Positions 8,415-17,474 are shown, counted from the stretch's first letter. The stretch is 45,383 nucleotides of DNA from Pseudomonadota bacterium (GCA_023423065.1 JAFAGC010000047.1:1-45383); one strand, 5' to 3'. Notes: generated by a model from the letters alone, not told the origin. Program-made: numbers and translations.

Positions 8415-8717
8415 TCAGTTCACGTCCGTGAAAATGGCCTCGATTTCGGCGACATTGCCCGGCCGCACCACCCGGCCGCGCTCCGTGCCCCGATCCACGA
8501 GCACGAGCGTGGGCCACAGTTTCACGCCGAACTGGCGGCCCAGGCGCTTTCCCTTGCCGTCTTCGACCTTGATGTGCCGGACCGTGGGGTGGCGTTTCAA
8601 AGCGGCGGCGATGTCGGCCTGCGCGGCCTGGCAATAGCCGCACCAGCTGGCGCCGAACTCGATCACCGCGGGTTCGGCGAGTGCATTTATCTCTTCGAGC
8701 GAGGGTTCAGCATCCAT
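8415..8717 (-). CDS. Thioredoxin family protein
   Basis: A 100-residue minimal thioredoxin with the redox motif WCGYC (Cys26 and Cys29) and the cis-proline region LWPTLVLVD. It lacks a signal peptide, so it is presumably cytoplasmic. WCGYC instead of WCGPC should shift the redox potential. Such short proteins act as thiol-disulfide reductants or glutaredoxin-like donors. It precedes the secreted protein on the same strand with a 41-bp gap. Confidence 0.88.
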   Translation of the reverse strand: MDAEPSLEEINALAEPAVIEFGASWCGYCQAAQADIAAALKRHPTVRHIKVEDGKGKRLGRQFGVKLWPTLVLVDRGTERGRVVRPGNVAEIEAIFTDVN

Positions 8718-8891
8718 GCCGGAAGCTTAACCCGGCCCGCCGGGCCCGGCACGGTGGCCGTACGGGTCGCGTAGGAATAGTCCGATCTAACAACACCCGG
8801 GTGGTCAAAAAATGACCAACTTAAGAACTTCCCGGATTCAACGCGTGTAGTTTTGTGTTGAAGTGCCCGCAACTGGTTAGGCGGCGGCCTC

Positions 8892-9752
8892 ATGCGGACT
8901 AACAACATCGTCCTGATCCACGGCCTCTGGATGACGCCGTCGAGCTTCGAAGGCTGGACGGATCATTTCCTCGAGCGCGGCTTCAACGTGTATGCCCCGG
9001 CCTGGCCCGGCATGGATCGCGACATCCGCGCATTGCGCCGCGACCCGCATTCGTTCGCGCGCAGCGGCATCAGGCCCCGCATCGACATCCAGAAGATAGT
9101 CGATCTGTACGAACGACTGGTCCTGGAGCTCGATTCGCCGCCCATCATCGTCGGACATTGCCTCGGAGGACTCGTCGCGCAGGCGCTGGTCGGCCGCGGC
9201 CTCGGGTCGTGCGGCATCGCGCTCGCGCCCGTACCGCCGAAAGGCGTCTGGCGCATGCCCTGGGCGACATTGCGCGTCGTGGCGCCGCGATTGCTCGCCA
9301 GGAATGGCACCGGCATCGCGCTCACGCCCCGCCAGTTCCACTACGCTTTCATGAACGCCTCGCGCCGCGAGGAATCCGACTGCGCATATCACCGATATGC
9401 GGTACCCGCGGACACTCGAGTGCTGCTGCAGGCCGGATTCGCCAACTTCGATCCCTATGCGCAGACGGTCGACGTGCGGCGGCACAAGCGCCCGCCGCTG
9501 CTGCTGGTCGCGGGCGAGCGCGACCGCTTCGTGACGCCGTCGGTCGTGCGGGCCAACCACCGCCTGTACCGCAAGTCCTCGGCGATCACCGAATACCGCG
9601 AATTCGCGGGCCGAACCCATTTCCTCATCGGCCAGGACGGCTGGCGGGAAATCGCCGACCATGCGCTCGAATGGGCGCGCGGCCAGCAGCTGCTGCACGA
9701 GCGCGAGCGCCGCCGCATCGCGCGCGAACTGCAGGCGCGACGCGTCGCCTGA
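8892..9752 (+). CDS. Alpha/beta hydrolase with cysteine in the nucleophile elbow
   Basis: A 286-residue cytoplasmic alpha/beta-fold hydrolase. The oxyanion region is VLIHGLW, the acid is probably Asp211 (AGERDRFV) and the base His243 (GRTHFLIG). The elbow reads GHCLGG with Cys90 where most relatives have serine. The end (about 260-286) is a charged helix rich in Arg and Glu. The substrate is unknown. Upstream (8718-8891) are two short inverted repeats, GGTCA/TGACC at 8803-8817 and TTCAAC/GTTGAA at 8837-8862, which could be regulator sites but are unsupported by other copies. Confidence 0.85.
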   Translation: MRTNNIVLIHGLWMTPSSFEGWTDHFLERGFNVYAPAWPGMDRDIRALRRDPHSFARSGIRPRIDIQKIVDLYERLVLELDSPPIIVGHCLGGLVAQALVGRGLGSCGIALAPVPPKGVWRMPWATLRVVAPRLLARNGTGIALTPRQFHYAFMNASRREESDCAYHRYAVPADTRVLLQAGFANFDPYAQTVDVRRHKRPPLLLVAGERDRFVTPSVVRANHRLYRKSSAITEYREFAGRTHFLIGQDGWREIADHALEWARGQQLLHERERRRIARELQARRVA

Positions 9753-9780
9753 ACACTCCGCCGGTCAACCCGGCGATTTC

Positions 9781-10482
9781 TCACCCGGCACCAGCTCCCG
9801 CCGCGATCGACAGGCCGATGATGTCGACCAGCACGTGCGCGACGATCAGCGGCCAGAGCTGCCGCGTGCGCACGTAGGTGTAGCCGTACAGCAGCCCCAT
9901 CGGCACGATCGTGATGATGCCGATCGGTCCCTGGTACAGGTGATACAACATGCGCACCACGGTGCTCACGTTGATCGCGATCCATTCGCCGCGCCGTTCC
10001 TTCAGCACGGTGATGATGTACCCCGCGACGAACACCTCTTCGAAGATGCCGTTCACCGTGGACGTCAGGAACACGAGCTGCATGCTCAGGCCGCGCGCAG
10101 CGGTGGGATACTGCTCGACCGCGAGCGCGTGATCGATCGGCAATACGACCTGCGCCAGCGCCTGCGCGCCGATCGTCACGACGTAGGTCACGACGAGCAG
10201 CCCCAGCCCCCACACCGTGCCGCGCCCGGTGATGCGCAGCCCCAGTTTCTCCAGCGTCCAGCCGCGGATGCGCAGGAACCAGACCAGGAACGCGGTCTGC
10301 ACGATTTCGAATATCAGGATCGACAGCAGCGCTTCATCGTTGAACGCGACCGCGGATTCGGCGCCCGCGCCGAGGATCGCGACGATCGACGAGAAGATGG
10401 GCATGCCGAATGCCCAGACGAGGACGATGAGGAACTCCACGCCGGGCGGCAGCCGGCGGATGCGCTCGTGCAGGGGATTCAT
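9781..10482 (-). CDS. CPBP (Abi/Rce1-like) family membrane protein, motif 1 arginine missing
   Basis: A 233-residue inner-membrane protein with about six to seven hydrophobic segments. CPBP intramembrane proteases use EExxxR, FxxxH and HxxxD/N motifs. Here motif 1 reads FEEVFVAGY (Glu148, Glu149) with alanine at the usual arginine position; a histidine follows at 181 (MLYHLYQG), and His216 and Asp220 form VAHVLVD. The glutamates and histidines are kept, so it may still be an active protease with altered geometry, or a degenerate relative. It overlaps the upstream TPR gene by 4 nt (ATGA), implying translational coupling. Confidence 0.8.
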   Translation of the reverse strand: MNPLHERIRRLPPGVEFLIVLVWAFGMPIFSSIVAILGAGAESAVAFNDEALLSILIFEIVQTAFLVWFLRIRGWTLEKLGLRITGRGTVWGLGLLVVTYVVTIGAQALAQVVLPIDHALAVEQYPTAARGLSMQLVFLTSTVNGIFEEVFVAGYIITVLKERRGEWIAINVSTVVRMLYHLYQGPIGIITIVPMGLLYGYTYVRTRQLWPLIVAHVLVDIIGLSIAAGAGAG

Positions 10483-12392
10483 CCTGCGCGAACCAGCGCG
10501 GCGAGGGTATCGGCGGCCGACGCAAGGAGTCGCGCACCCGAGTCGTGGCCGGTCGGGTTTCGTTCCTGCAGCGGTAGTAGTTTGTCCACGTATTCACCCA
10601 CGAGGTCGGGACGCTGGCGCACGCGGCCTTCGAGCGCGTTGACGAGCAGCATGCGCGGACGCAACAGCCCGGCGCCGTGCTCGCAGACCCGGAAAAGGTG
10701 ATCGAACATCGCGCGCTCCGGATGCAGGAACGTTTCGCCGACGTCCTGCCGAACGGCGAGCCAGCCCGCGAGCGCCTGTTCGAGCGCAACCAGGTAGCCG
10801 GACAAACGGCCGCTGTCGGGCGCGGCGAGCGCGGGATCGGCGTCCTTGCGCTGGATCGCGAGCAGCATGGACACCCGCATCATCAATGTCTCGAGCAGCG
10901 CGACCACCCCTTGCGCGACGTTGCCGGGATCGATGTTCTGCCGGATCGATATCGCGGGCAACCCGGTTTCCCGCGACTGCTCGAGCGACAGGCACGCGCG
11001 CCACGGAGCCTGCATCGCCTCGATGTGCGTGAAGACGACGAGCTGCGGCGGCGCCGGATCGGACGGCAGCGAGTCCCGTGTCCAGGGCTGCGGCGAGAGC
11101 ACGAATCCGCCCTGCCTCATCCACGGCAGCACGAACGTGGACTTCGCCCGCGTGCACAGGTAGATCTCCTCGGCGAGGAACATCGGCAGCGCACGCGCGA
11201 ACCGGCCGAGATCGCGCGCCGAATCCGGCGGCCCTTCGGCGCTCGCGCAAACGATCTGGATGAGCGGCGCGGATTCCGACTTGCGAGGCAACACCGCCTC
11301 GAACCCCAATGTTCCGCTCGCCCATACGGGTTGCTCGAGCCGCAGCACGATCACGTCGCCCGGCGCCGCGATCGCTCCGCAGCGCTTGCGCGCGTCGTCC
11401 AGCTTCCGATGCCAGGCGAGCAATTCGTCGCGCCATTCCGGCCGCCGCTCGGCTTCCAGACGCTCGATCAGCTGCCGTGCCTCCGCCAGACGCCCGAGCT
11501 CGAGGTGGGCGCGCAGCAGGTGGCTGCCGACGACGAGCCCATGGGCGGCGTGATTGAAATGCGGTACGACCAGGCGCAAGAGCAGCTCGTGTCGATCGCG
11601 ATCCGCGAGATCCAGCGACATCCGCGCCAACAGGTCCGTGGGCGGCGGCGCCACGCGTCCGAGCGCCTCCTCGTACAGTCGTGCCGCTTCGTCGTGGTCG
11701 CCGCGCGCGAGCGCCGCGCGCGCGAGCGCGAGGTGCGCGCGCCAGCTCCCGGGCAACATCGCGGCGCGCGCGTGAATGGCCAGCAGCGCCACCTGGCCGC
11801 CGCTGGCGCCGGCCCGCGATGCCACCCATTCGAGCGCGGCTTCATCGTTCGGATCGAGCGCGAGCGCGCGCCAGATGAGTTCGTCCGCGCGGTCTTCGTC
11901 GCCGAGCTCCGCGAGCGCGCGGGCGAGGCTCGCCAGTAGATAGGGATCCTCGCCGTGCCGCGCGATCGCGCGTTCGAGGACGACGCGCGCTCCGGCGAAA
12001 TCCCTCAGTTCAAGGAGGACCGCTCCGAGCAGCAGCGCGCCCCGGCGCGGTTGCGGGTCCGTACCGGCGAGGTGCCGCGCGTACTCCAGCACGTCGAGCG
12101 CAAAATCGTCGCGGAGTGCATCGCGGATGAGGCCGTGGAGCGTGTCCGGGTCATCTCGGTGCGCCGCAAGACTGGGAAGCAGCACATCCCGACGCCAGGC
12201 TTCACGGCCCACCTCGATCGTGCGGCCGTGCTGGTCGTAGACCCTGATCGGCCGGTCGGTGGCCTGGGACACGAAACCATCGACCATGGGTGGCGCGGGC
12301 AACTCCGTGATCGGCGGGAGCGCACCCGCCCGCGCGGACAGCGTCGGTCCGCCGACCGGTGAGCGGCCCAGGATACGGTCGATGATGGACAT
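10479..12392 (-). CDS. Large TPR protein of unknown function
   Basis: A 637-residue protein without signal peptide. Residues of about 95-330 form tetratricopeptide-like helix pairs (for example ALLLGAVLLELRDFAGARVV and DEAARLYEEALGR). The C-terminal half, from about residue 350, is a separate alpha/beta-looking domain I do not recognise. The N-terminus (MSIIDRILGRSP) is followed by a Pro-rich linker. It is translationally coupled to the CPBP-like membrane protein, suggesting the two act together. No enzymatic motif is evident. Confidence 0.72.
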   Translation of the reverse strand: MSIIDRILGRSPVGGPTLSARAGALPPITELPAPPMVDGFVSQATDRPIRVYDQHGRTIEVGREAWRRDVLLPSLAAHRDDPDTLHGLIRDALRDDFALDVLEYARHLAGTDPQPRRGALLLGAVLLELRDFAGARVVLERAIARHGEDPYLLASLARALAELGDEDRADELIWRALALDPNDEAALEWVASRAGASGGQVALLAIHARAAMLPGSWRAHLALARAALARGDHDEAARLYEEALGRVAPPPTDLLARMSLDLADRDRHELLLRLVVPHFNHAAHGLVVGSHLLRAHLELGRLAEARQLIERLEAERRPEWRDELLAWHRKLDDARKRCGAIAAPGDVIVLRLEQPVWASGTLGFEAVLPRKSESAPLIQIVCASAEGPPDSARDLGRFARALPMFLAEEIYLCTRAKSTFVLPWMRQGGFVLSPQPWTRDSLPSDPAPPQLVVFTHIEAMQAPWRACLSLEQSRETGLPAISIRQNIDPGNVAQGVVALLETLMMRVSMLLAIQRKDADPALAAPDSGRLSGYLVALEQALAGWLAVRQDVGETFLHPERAMFDHLFRVCEHGAGLLRPRMLLVNALEGRVRQRPDLVGEYVDKLLPLQERNPTGHDSGARLLASAADTLAALVRAG

Positions 12393-12437
12393 GGACCGCG
12401 GAGCTTACACCGGCGGCCTGGTGGCGGAATTCCATGG

Positions 12438-12782
12438 TCATCGTGACAGGTAGGCAGCGAATGCCGCGTCCCGGGTGCACTGGTATTCGCGGGTCACTTT
12501 CCAGACCTCGCAACGCTCGCCGGATTTGACGCTGCAGTTGCGCAGGTTCCCGGGGATGCGTGCGGCGTGTTCGTAGCCCCATGACGAACAGCGGTTTTCC
12601 GCGATCTGGCCCGCGTGCTCGTCGTCCAGCCCCGGGTCCGTGTCCTTGGCGTACTCGTAGGAGATCCGGACGATGCCGAGATCCCGGTCGCTGCCGGAAG
12701 CATTCAGGAAGTCGGTGCTCGTGGCGCAACCGGCCGCGGCCAGAAGGGGAATCAGAATCGCGAGTCGTCGGATCGTGTTCAT
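12438..12782 (-). CDS. YecR-like lipoprotein (paralogue 1)
   Basis: A 114-residue lipoprotein: signal peptide with lipobox LLAAAGC, Cys19 being lipidated. The mature protein has the pattern ISYEY, a DDEHA segment, RCSSWGYEHA, a later Cys, RCEVWKVTREYQC. This resembles YecR-like lipoproteins, known in enterobacteria as a flagellar-regulon member, but no flagellar genes are here. The same pattern recurs in the gene at 21317-21634. Four to five conserved cysteines suggest disulfides in the periplasm. It stands alone, 45 bp downstream (on the opposite side) of the start of the TPR gene. Confidence 0.75.
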   Translation of the reverse strand: MNTIRRLAILIPLLAAAGCATSTDFLNASGSDRDLGIVRISYEYAKDTDPGLDDEHAGQIAENRCSSWGYEHAARIPGNLRNCSVKSGERCEVWKVTREYQCTRDAAFAAYLSR

Positions 12783-12879
12783 GGGCGCATCCTGCTGCTG
12801 TGAATGCAGGATGCGCGCGGAGCACTTAACTCATGCTGAACCCGAAATGAATGCCAACTGAACGGGAACCCGGACGCGG

Positions 12880-13371
12880 TCAGTGACGCAGCGTGGAGAC
12901 GCGATTCGCGATGGCTTCCTGGTCGCGGAACGACAGCGTCGCGAACTCGTCGGCGAACTTCTGCTGCTCGAGACTGATCTGGCGGGCGTTGAGCATCGCG
13001 TCGACGCGCCACCGACCGTCGCGGCGCGTGAGCACGAACAATTGCATCGAATCGCGGCTGGAGGATGCGTTGGTCTGACCCTGCAACGTCGTCGTGGCCC
13101 ATGCGTGCATGACGGCGAGCGCCGGCCCGAGCAAGCGCACGAAGTGCACGCCGCCTTCGAGCCGCGTGCCCTTGAGAACCGTGTCGAACAACTGCCGGTG
13201 GAACTCGACGATCTGCTCGCGTCCCTTGAGGTGCGTGCCTTCGAACGCGATGAAGTCCGCGTCCTCGGCGAACGCGCTCGCGAAGCCGCGCGCGTCGCCG
13301 GTGTTCCAGGCTTCGATCATCAGCATCGGGATGTCCTTGATCGTGGTTTCGTCGTAATCCTGTGACTTCAT
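12880..13371 (-). CDS. SgcJ/EcaC-type NTF2-like (SnoaL-fold) protein
   Basis: A 163-residue cone-shaped-barrel protein of the nuclear transport factor 2-like superfamily. The N-terminal block AWNTGDARGFASAFAEDADF and the FEGTHLKGREQIVEFHRQLF segment are typical of the SgcJ/EcaC group. Members bind small hydrophobic ligands or act as isomerases or oxidoreductases, but many have unknown roles. The ATG at 13371 gives MKSQDYDETTIKD. It is divergent from the SRPBCC gene with a 168-bp shared upstream region. Confidence 0.85.
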   Translation of the reverse strand: MKSQDYDETTIKDIPMLMIEAWNTGDARGFASAFAEDADFIAFEGTHLKGREQIVEFHRQLFDTVLKGTRLEGGVHFVRLLGPALAVMHAWATTTLQGQTNASSSRDSMQLFVLTRRDGRWRVDAMLNARQISLEQQKFADEFATLSFRDQEAIANRVSTLRH

Positions 13372-13539
13372 GGATGGCGCCCTCCTTGCGTGGCTTCTTC
13401 ATGTGAGGGCGGCGTTTCGCGCGGAGTTCCGCGGCACCCGGAAGCGCGGTGCATTCGGTCAGCCGCGTGCGTCTCCCGCTGACTTCGCCACGACCCTCTT
13501 GCACGCAACATCCGCGCACGCGAACCACCGGGAGCGCAC

Positions 13540-13944
13540 ATGACCTGCATCCGCAAAGTGATCCACATCGATGCGTCGCCGGCGCTGGTCTGGGACGCGC
13601 TGCGCGACGTCGGCGCGTTGCACAAACGCCTCGTGCCCGGGTTCGTGAAGGACACGCACATGGAGGGCAACACGCGCGTCGTCACGTTCGGCAACGGCAT
13701 GGTTGCGCGCGAGGAGATCGTAGGGATCGACGACGAGACGCGGCGCGTTGCGTGGGCCATCGTCGGAGGGCAGTTCCGCCACTACAACGGCGCGGCCCGC
13801 GTGACGGATGACGAAGACGGCGGCTCGTGGTTCGTGTGGACCGCGGACCTGCTACCGGATGAACTCGCCGAACAGGTCGAGTCCATGATGGCCGCGGGGA
13901 TCCTCGTCATCAAGAAGACCCTGGACGGCGCCGCGACGAACTGA
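13540..13944 (+). CDS. SRPBCC (START-like) family protein
   Basis: A 134-residue helix-grip protein of the polyketide cyclase/SRPBCC superfamily. It opens with IRKVIHIDASPALVWDALRD and ends with a long C-terminal helix (LAEQVESMMAAGILVIKKTL), both typical. Such proteins bind hydrophobic small molecules, with no fixed reaction. A GGGAG ribosome-binding site precedes the ATG at 13540. The TGA stop lies 4 bp before a solo copy of the family A repeat. Confidence 0.87.
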   Translation: MTCIRKVIHIDASPALVWDALRDVGALHKRLVPGFVKDTHMEGNTRVVTFGNGMVAREEIVGIDDETRRVAWAIVGGQFRHYNGAARVTDDEDGGSWFVWTADLLPDELAEQVESMMAAGILVIKKTLDGAATN

Positions 13945-13948
13945 CCGG

Positions 13949-13987
13949 GTGGGGATAGTGGTGCCGGTGTAAAAAGTGGGGGATTGG
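13949..13987. repeat. Solo copy of REP-like repeat family A
   Basis: This segment matches the arm of the inverted repeat at 5421-5522 over almost its full length, including GGTGCCGGTGTAAAAAGTGG, with small differences (GGGGATAGT for GGGGATTA and one extra G in the second GTGGGG run). No inverted partner was found nearby. It lies between the convergent SRPBCC and epimerase genes, so all family A copies here are at convergent gene ends. Confidence 0.82.
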
Positions 13988-14003
13988 CGGACCAACCGCT
14001 CGA

Positions 14004-15101
14004 CTAACCCATCGATTGGGCGAGCTTCAACTTCGCGAGCAACTCGGTTTCCTTCTCGAAACTCAAGCCCGCGCGCAATTTCTGATTCTCCGCCGGGCGG
14101 GACGCCTGCCAGGCAAGGGTCTCGCGGATGGTGGTCTCGAGCGGACGCCACTTCAGCCCGCTCGCTTGCGCGCGCGAACAGCTCACCGTGAGGATGCCCG
14201 CGTCCTCTCCCGTGGCCGGCGTCCAGATGGGCATGAAATTGCCTTCCGCCTTCTCGCCGATGATCGCGTGTTCGGTCAGGAATACGGGGCTGGCCCAGAC
14301 GAGCTTCGTGTCCGCGCCGGTGACCTTCTTGCTGGTGTCGAGTAGCTCGCCCATCGTGATGGCCGGTTTGCAGAGATTGAACGCACCGACGATCTTCTTC
14401 TCGACGCAGTCGCGGATGAATTCGGCCAGGTCGCGCACGTCGATGTACTGGAACGGATCGGCCGGCGAGCCCGGCGCGAGCATTTCACCGCCCTTCGACA
14501 CCCGCCACGGCCAGTAGGTGAAACGGTCCGTGACGTCGCCCGGCCCCGCGATGTAGGTGGGCCGGATGATCGTCGCATTCCTGCCGTAGATCTCCTCGAC
14601 CACCTTTTCGGCCAGCACCTTGAGACCGCCGTAGGTTTCGCCGGTCACGGTGTCGGTGGTTGGGTCCTTCAACTGCGCGAGTGGATAGTCCTCGGCGATG
14701 CCGGGTTTCTTGAAGTCGGCATAGACCGCGACGCTCGAGATGAAGATGTACTGTCCGACGTGGCCCTTGAGCAGCTCCGCCGTCGCGCGGACCTGCCTCG
14801 GCGTGTAACCGGAGTTGTCGATGACGACGTCCCAGTCGCGGCCCTCGAGCGACTCGAGGTCGCCATCGCGGTCGCCGATCAGCTGCTCGATCCCGGCCCT
14901 GGTTCCCGGATCGCGCTTGCCGCGATTGAACAGCGTGATCGTGTGTTTGTTGGCGGAAAGCGCGTCCACGAAGTGCGGACCGATGAAGCCGGTACCACCG
15001 AGGATCAGCACCTTTTTCGTTTTCGCCTTCGCAAAGGCAGGCGTGATCAACGCGGCCAGGCTCGTGGCGCCGGCCAGTTTCAATGCGTCGCGTCGGTTCA
15101 T
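14004..15101 (-). CDS. Tat-exported NAD-dependent epimerase/dehydratase-like protein
   Basis: A 365-residue extended short-chain dehydrogenase. The N-terminus MNRRDALKLAGATSL is a twin-arginine signal with hydrophobic core and cleavage near AFA. The mature protein starts with the NAD(P) loop GGTGFIG (residues 35-41), followed by a YGGLK segment that fits the YxxxK active site. Relatives act on nucleotide sugars, yet a Tat signal implies folding with cofactor in the cytoplasm and work in the periplasm. It follows the quinoprotein gene (114-bp gap) and forms a cluster with it and the ThuA-like gene. Confidence 0.87.
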   Translation of the reverse strand: MNRRDALKLAGATSLAALITPAFAKAKTKKVLILGGTGFIGPHFVDALSANKHTITLFNRGKRDPGTRAGIEQLIGDRDGDLESLEGRDWDVVIDNSGYTPRQVRATAELLKGHVGQYIFISSVAVYADFKKPGIAEDYPLAQLKDPTTDTVTGETYGGLKVLAEKVVEEIYGRNATIIRPTYIAGPGDVTDRFTYWPWRVSKGGEMLAPGSPADPFQYIDVRDLAEFIRDCVEKKIVGAFNLCKPAITMGELLDTSKKVTGADTKLVWASPVFLTEHAIIGEKAEGNFMPIWTPATGEDAGILTVSCSRAQASGLKWRPLETTIRETLAWQASRPAENQKLRAGLSFEKETELLAKLKLAQSMG

Positions 15102-15215
15102 GAGGGTTCCCGCGGGCTTGCCGAGATGGCGCAGTGTCGCGCTTCGGCACGTTCCAGGCGAGACAATTCGTCCGCGTTCAAGCGTCGGCTGGGCGCATCG
15201 GGCTTCCCGTTGCGT

Positions 15216-17474
15216 TCACGGCAGCGAGAACACCACGTACCCACCCTTGCCCAGATCCGTCGATCCGAAGCCGCTTTCGCGGGTGTTCAATCCCGAAGTG
15301 AGCGGCGTCGTCGCATTCACGACGATGTAACTCCTGCCCCGAACCTGGTACAGCGCCGGCAAACCTTCCGTCGACATCGGCAGCTTGTGCGACCAGAGCA
15401 CCTCGCCGTTATCCGCGTCGAACGCGTAGAACGTGCCGTCGCGCGCGGTCGAGAACACGATGCCGGTGGACGTGACGATCATCCCCTGGCGCTGAGAGCC
15501 GCGCGGCACGCCGGTGTCCTTGCCGCCCTGCTTCGCCACCTCGGGATCCTGCCCAAGCGGTTTGCGCCACTTGATCACGCCCTTGTTGAGGTCGTACGCC
15601 ATGATCTGCGACCACGGCGGCGCCAGTAGATGGGGATGCCCGAGGCCGTAGTCGGTGAAATAACGCTTCTCGGGCGCGGCAACGCCATCCGGGTAGTTTT
15701 CCAGCGCCGGCGTGGCCGGGGCGCCGGCCGGCGCGGGCGGACGCGTGATGCCTCCCTTCGCAACAACCGGGCCCGCCGGTAGTTTGTCCGGCACCGGGAT
15801 GTCGCCGGGGCGTTGCATCCGCACGCCACCTCCGAGGAAAGCCAGGATGTCGCCTATCTGCTCATCGGTGACGTGCGGCAGAGGCGGCATGCGGCCATTG
15901 CCGTACGTGACGATGCGCGCGAACTGCGTGCCGCTGAACTGGCCACCGATGGACAGCAGGGACGGTCCCGCCGGCGTGCCGGCGCGGTCCGCGCCGTGGC
16001 ACATCGCGCAGGCCTCCTCGTAGGCATGTTTGCCGCGCTCGACCCTGGCCGGATCGGGCGGGCCAAACCTCATGCCGGGGTTGCCAGGCGTGATCTCCTT
16101 CAGCTTGTAGAAGGACGGAAAGTCCTGGTTCAGCAGATAGATGATGCCGGCCCGCGGGTTCGCGGCGGTATTGCCCCAGTTGGTGCCACCCACCGCGCCC
16201 GGAATGACCGCGCTTTCCTCGGTCGACGGCGGATTGAACAGCCCGGTGCGCGCGTTGCCTATGCGCTCGCGCCAGTCGGCGCGCTCGGCGTCGCTGATGA
16301 GGTAAGGCGTCAGATCGTCCGCCCTGACGACCTGCCGCGCGCTCGGCGGCAGCGTCGAGAACGGCTGCGTCGGCCAGGCCTTCTCGCCCGGCATGTCGCT
16401 GGGCGGCACGGGACGCTCCTCGATCGGCCACACCGGCTCGCCGGTCACGCGGTCGAACACGAACACGAAACCCTGCTTGGTCGCCTGCGCGACGGCGTCG
16501 ATCGTCTTGCCGTCCTTGCGCACGGTGATGAGCTGCGGCGCGGCGGTGGGATCGTAGTCCCACAAGTCGTGGTGCACGAACTGGAAATGCCACAGTCGCT
16601 CGCCGGTACGCGCGTTCAACGCGACGATGCAGTCGCTGAACAGGTTCGCGCCATGACGATCGGCGCCGTAGTAGTCGTAGGTCGGAGAAGAGACGGGTAG
16701 ATAGACGATGCCGCGTTTCTCGTCGAGCGTCATCTCGCCCCAGACGTTCGCGCCGCCGGCGTACTTGTACGCATCCTTGGGCCAGGTGTCGTATCCGAAC
16801 TCGCCGGGCCGCGGGATCGTGCGGAAGGTCCACGCGAGCTTGCCGGTCACGACGTCGTAGGCGCGCACGTGCCCCGGCGCGGAGAAATAGCCTTCACCCG
16901 GCGAGCTGCCGAGGATGATGAGGTTCTCGAAGATGCGCCCGGGCGTGGCCGAGGCCGCGCGGCGCACTATCGCGGGATCGCGATCGAGTCCGACGCGGAA
17001 ATCCACCGCGCCGTTCGTGCCGAACGTGGTGATCGACTTGCCCGTGCGCGCGTCGATCGCCTGCAGCAGGTCGTCCACGATGAACAGCAGTCTCCGATCC
17101 TTGCCGTCCTTGCTGCGCCAGTAGTTGATGCCGCGGTTGGTGATGCCGCGCAGGTTCGCGTGGATCCACAGCTCCTTGCGGGTCTCGACGTCGATCGCGA
17201 CGAGCGAGCTGTCCTTCGCGAGCAGGTACATGACACCGTCGACGATCAGCGGGCTGAACTGGTAGGTGCGCTGATCGCCCGTCGGATAGATCCAGTCGAT
17301 GCTGAGCTTCGCGACGTTCTTCTTCGTGATGTCGCGTACCTTCACGTACTTCGACTGGTCGGGCGAACCGCCGTAGTCGGGCCAATCCGCCGCGCCGGCA
17401 TTCGCGCCGGCGAGCGTAGCCAGCAAGGCCAGCCCCAGCGAGCAGACCTGGAATCGTCTGTGAATCGGTGTCAT
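15216..17474 (-). CDS. PQQ-dependent dehydrogenase with an inserted cytochrome c domain
   Basis: A 752-residue periplasmic quinohaemoprotein with signal peptide (cleavage near ANAGA, residue 28). The N-terminal part is a PQQ beta-propeller with repeated W-x-D/A blade ends (for example IDVETRKELW, YDVVTGKLAW, LNARTGERLW). A cytochrome c domain is inserted late, with haem motif C489-A-M-C492-H493 and a probable axial Met529 in GNGRMPPLP; after it the propeller resumes (LNKGVIKW, FDADNGEVLW). It probably oxidises sugars or alcohols and passes electrons through its haem to the respiratory chain. The ATG at 17474 gives the signal peptide; longer readings overlap the ThuA gene. It starts 11 bp after the ThuA stop. 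Confidence 0.92.
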   Translation of the reverse strand: MTPIHRRFQVCSLGLALLATLAGANAGAADWPDYGGSPDQSKYVKVRDITKKNVAKLSIDWIYPTGDQRTYQFSPLIVDGVMYLLAKDSSLVAIDVETRKELWIHANLRGITNRGINYWRSKDGKDRRLLFIVDDLLQAIDARTGKSITTFGTNGAVDFRVGLDRDPAIVRRAASATPGRIFENLIILGSSPGEGYFSAPGHVRAYDVVTGKLAWTFRTIPRPGEFGYDTWPKDAYKYAGGANVWGEMTLDEKRGIVYLPVSSPTYDYYGADRHGANLFSDCIVALNARTGERLWHFQFVHHDLWDYDPTAAPQLITVRKDGKTIDAVAQATKQGFVFVFDRVTGEPVWPIEERPVPPSDMPGEKAWPTQPFSTLPPSARQVVRADDLTPYLISDAERADWRERIGNARTGLFNPPSTEESAVIPGAVGGTNWGNTAANPRAGIIYLLNQDFPSFYKLKEITPGNPGMRFGPPDPARVERGKHAYEEACAMCHGADRAGTPAGPSLLSIGGQFSGTQFARIVTYGNGRMPPLPHVTDEQIGDILAFLGGGVRMQRPGDIPVPDKLPAGPVVAKGGITRPPAPAGAPATPALENYPDGVAAPEKRYFTDYGLGHPHLLAPPWSQIMAYDLNKGVIKWRKPLGQDPEVAKQGGKDTGVPRGSQRQGMIVTSTGIVFSTARDGTFYAFDADNGEVLWSHKLPMSTEGLPALYQVRGRSYIVVNATTPLTSGLNTRESGFGSTDLGKGGYVVFSLP

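Noticed and set aside
8803..8862. Two short inverted repeats as operator sites for the alpha/beta hydrolase
   Set aside because: Each has only 5-6 bp arms and occurs once; such matches are expected by chance.
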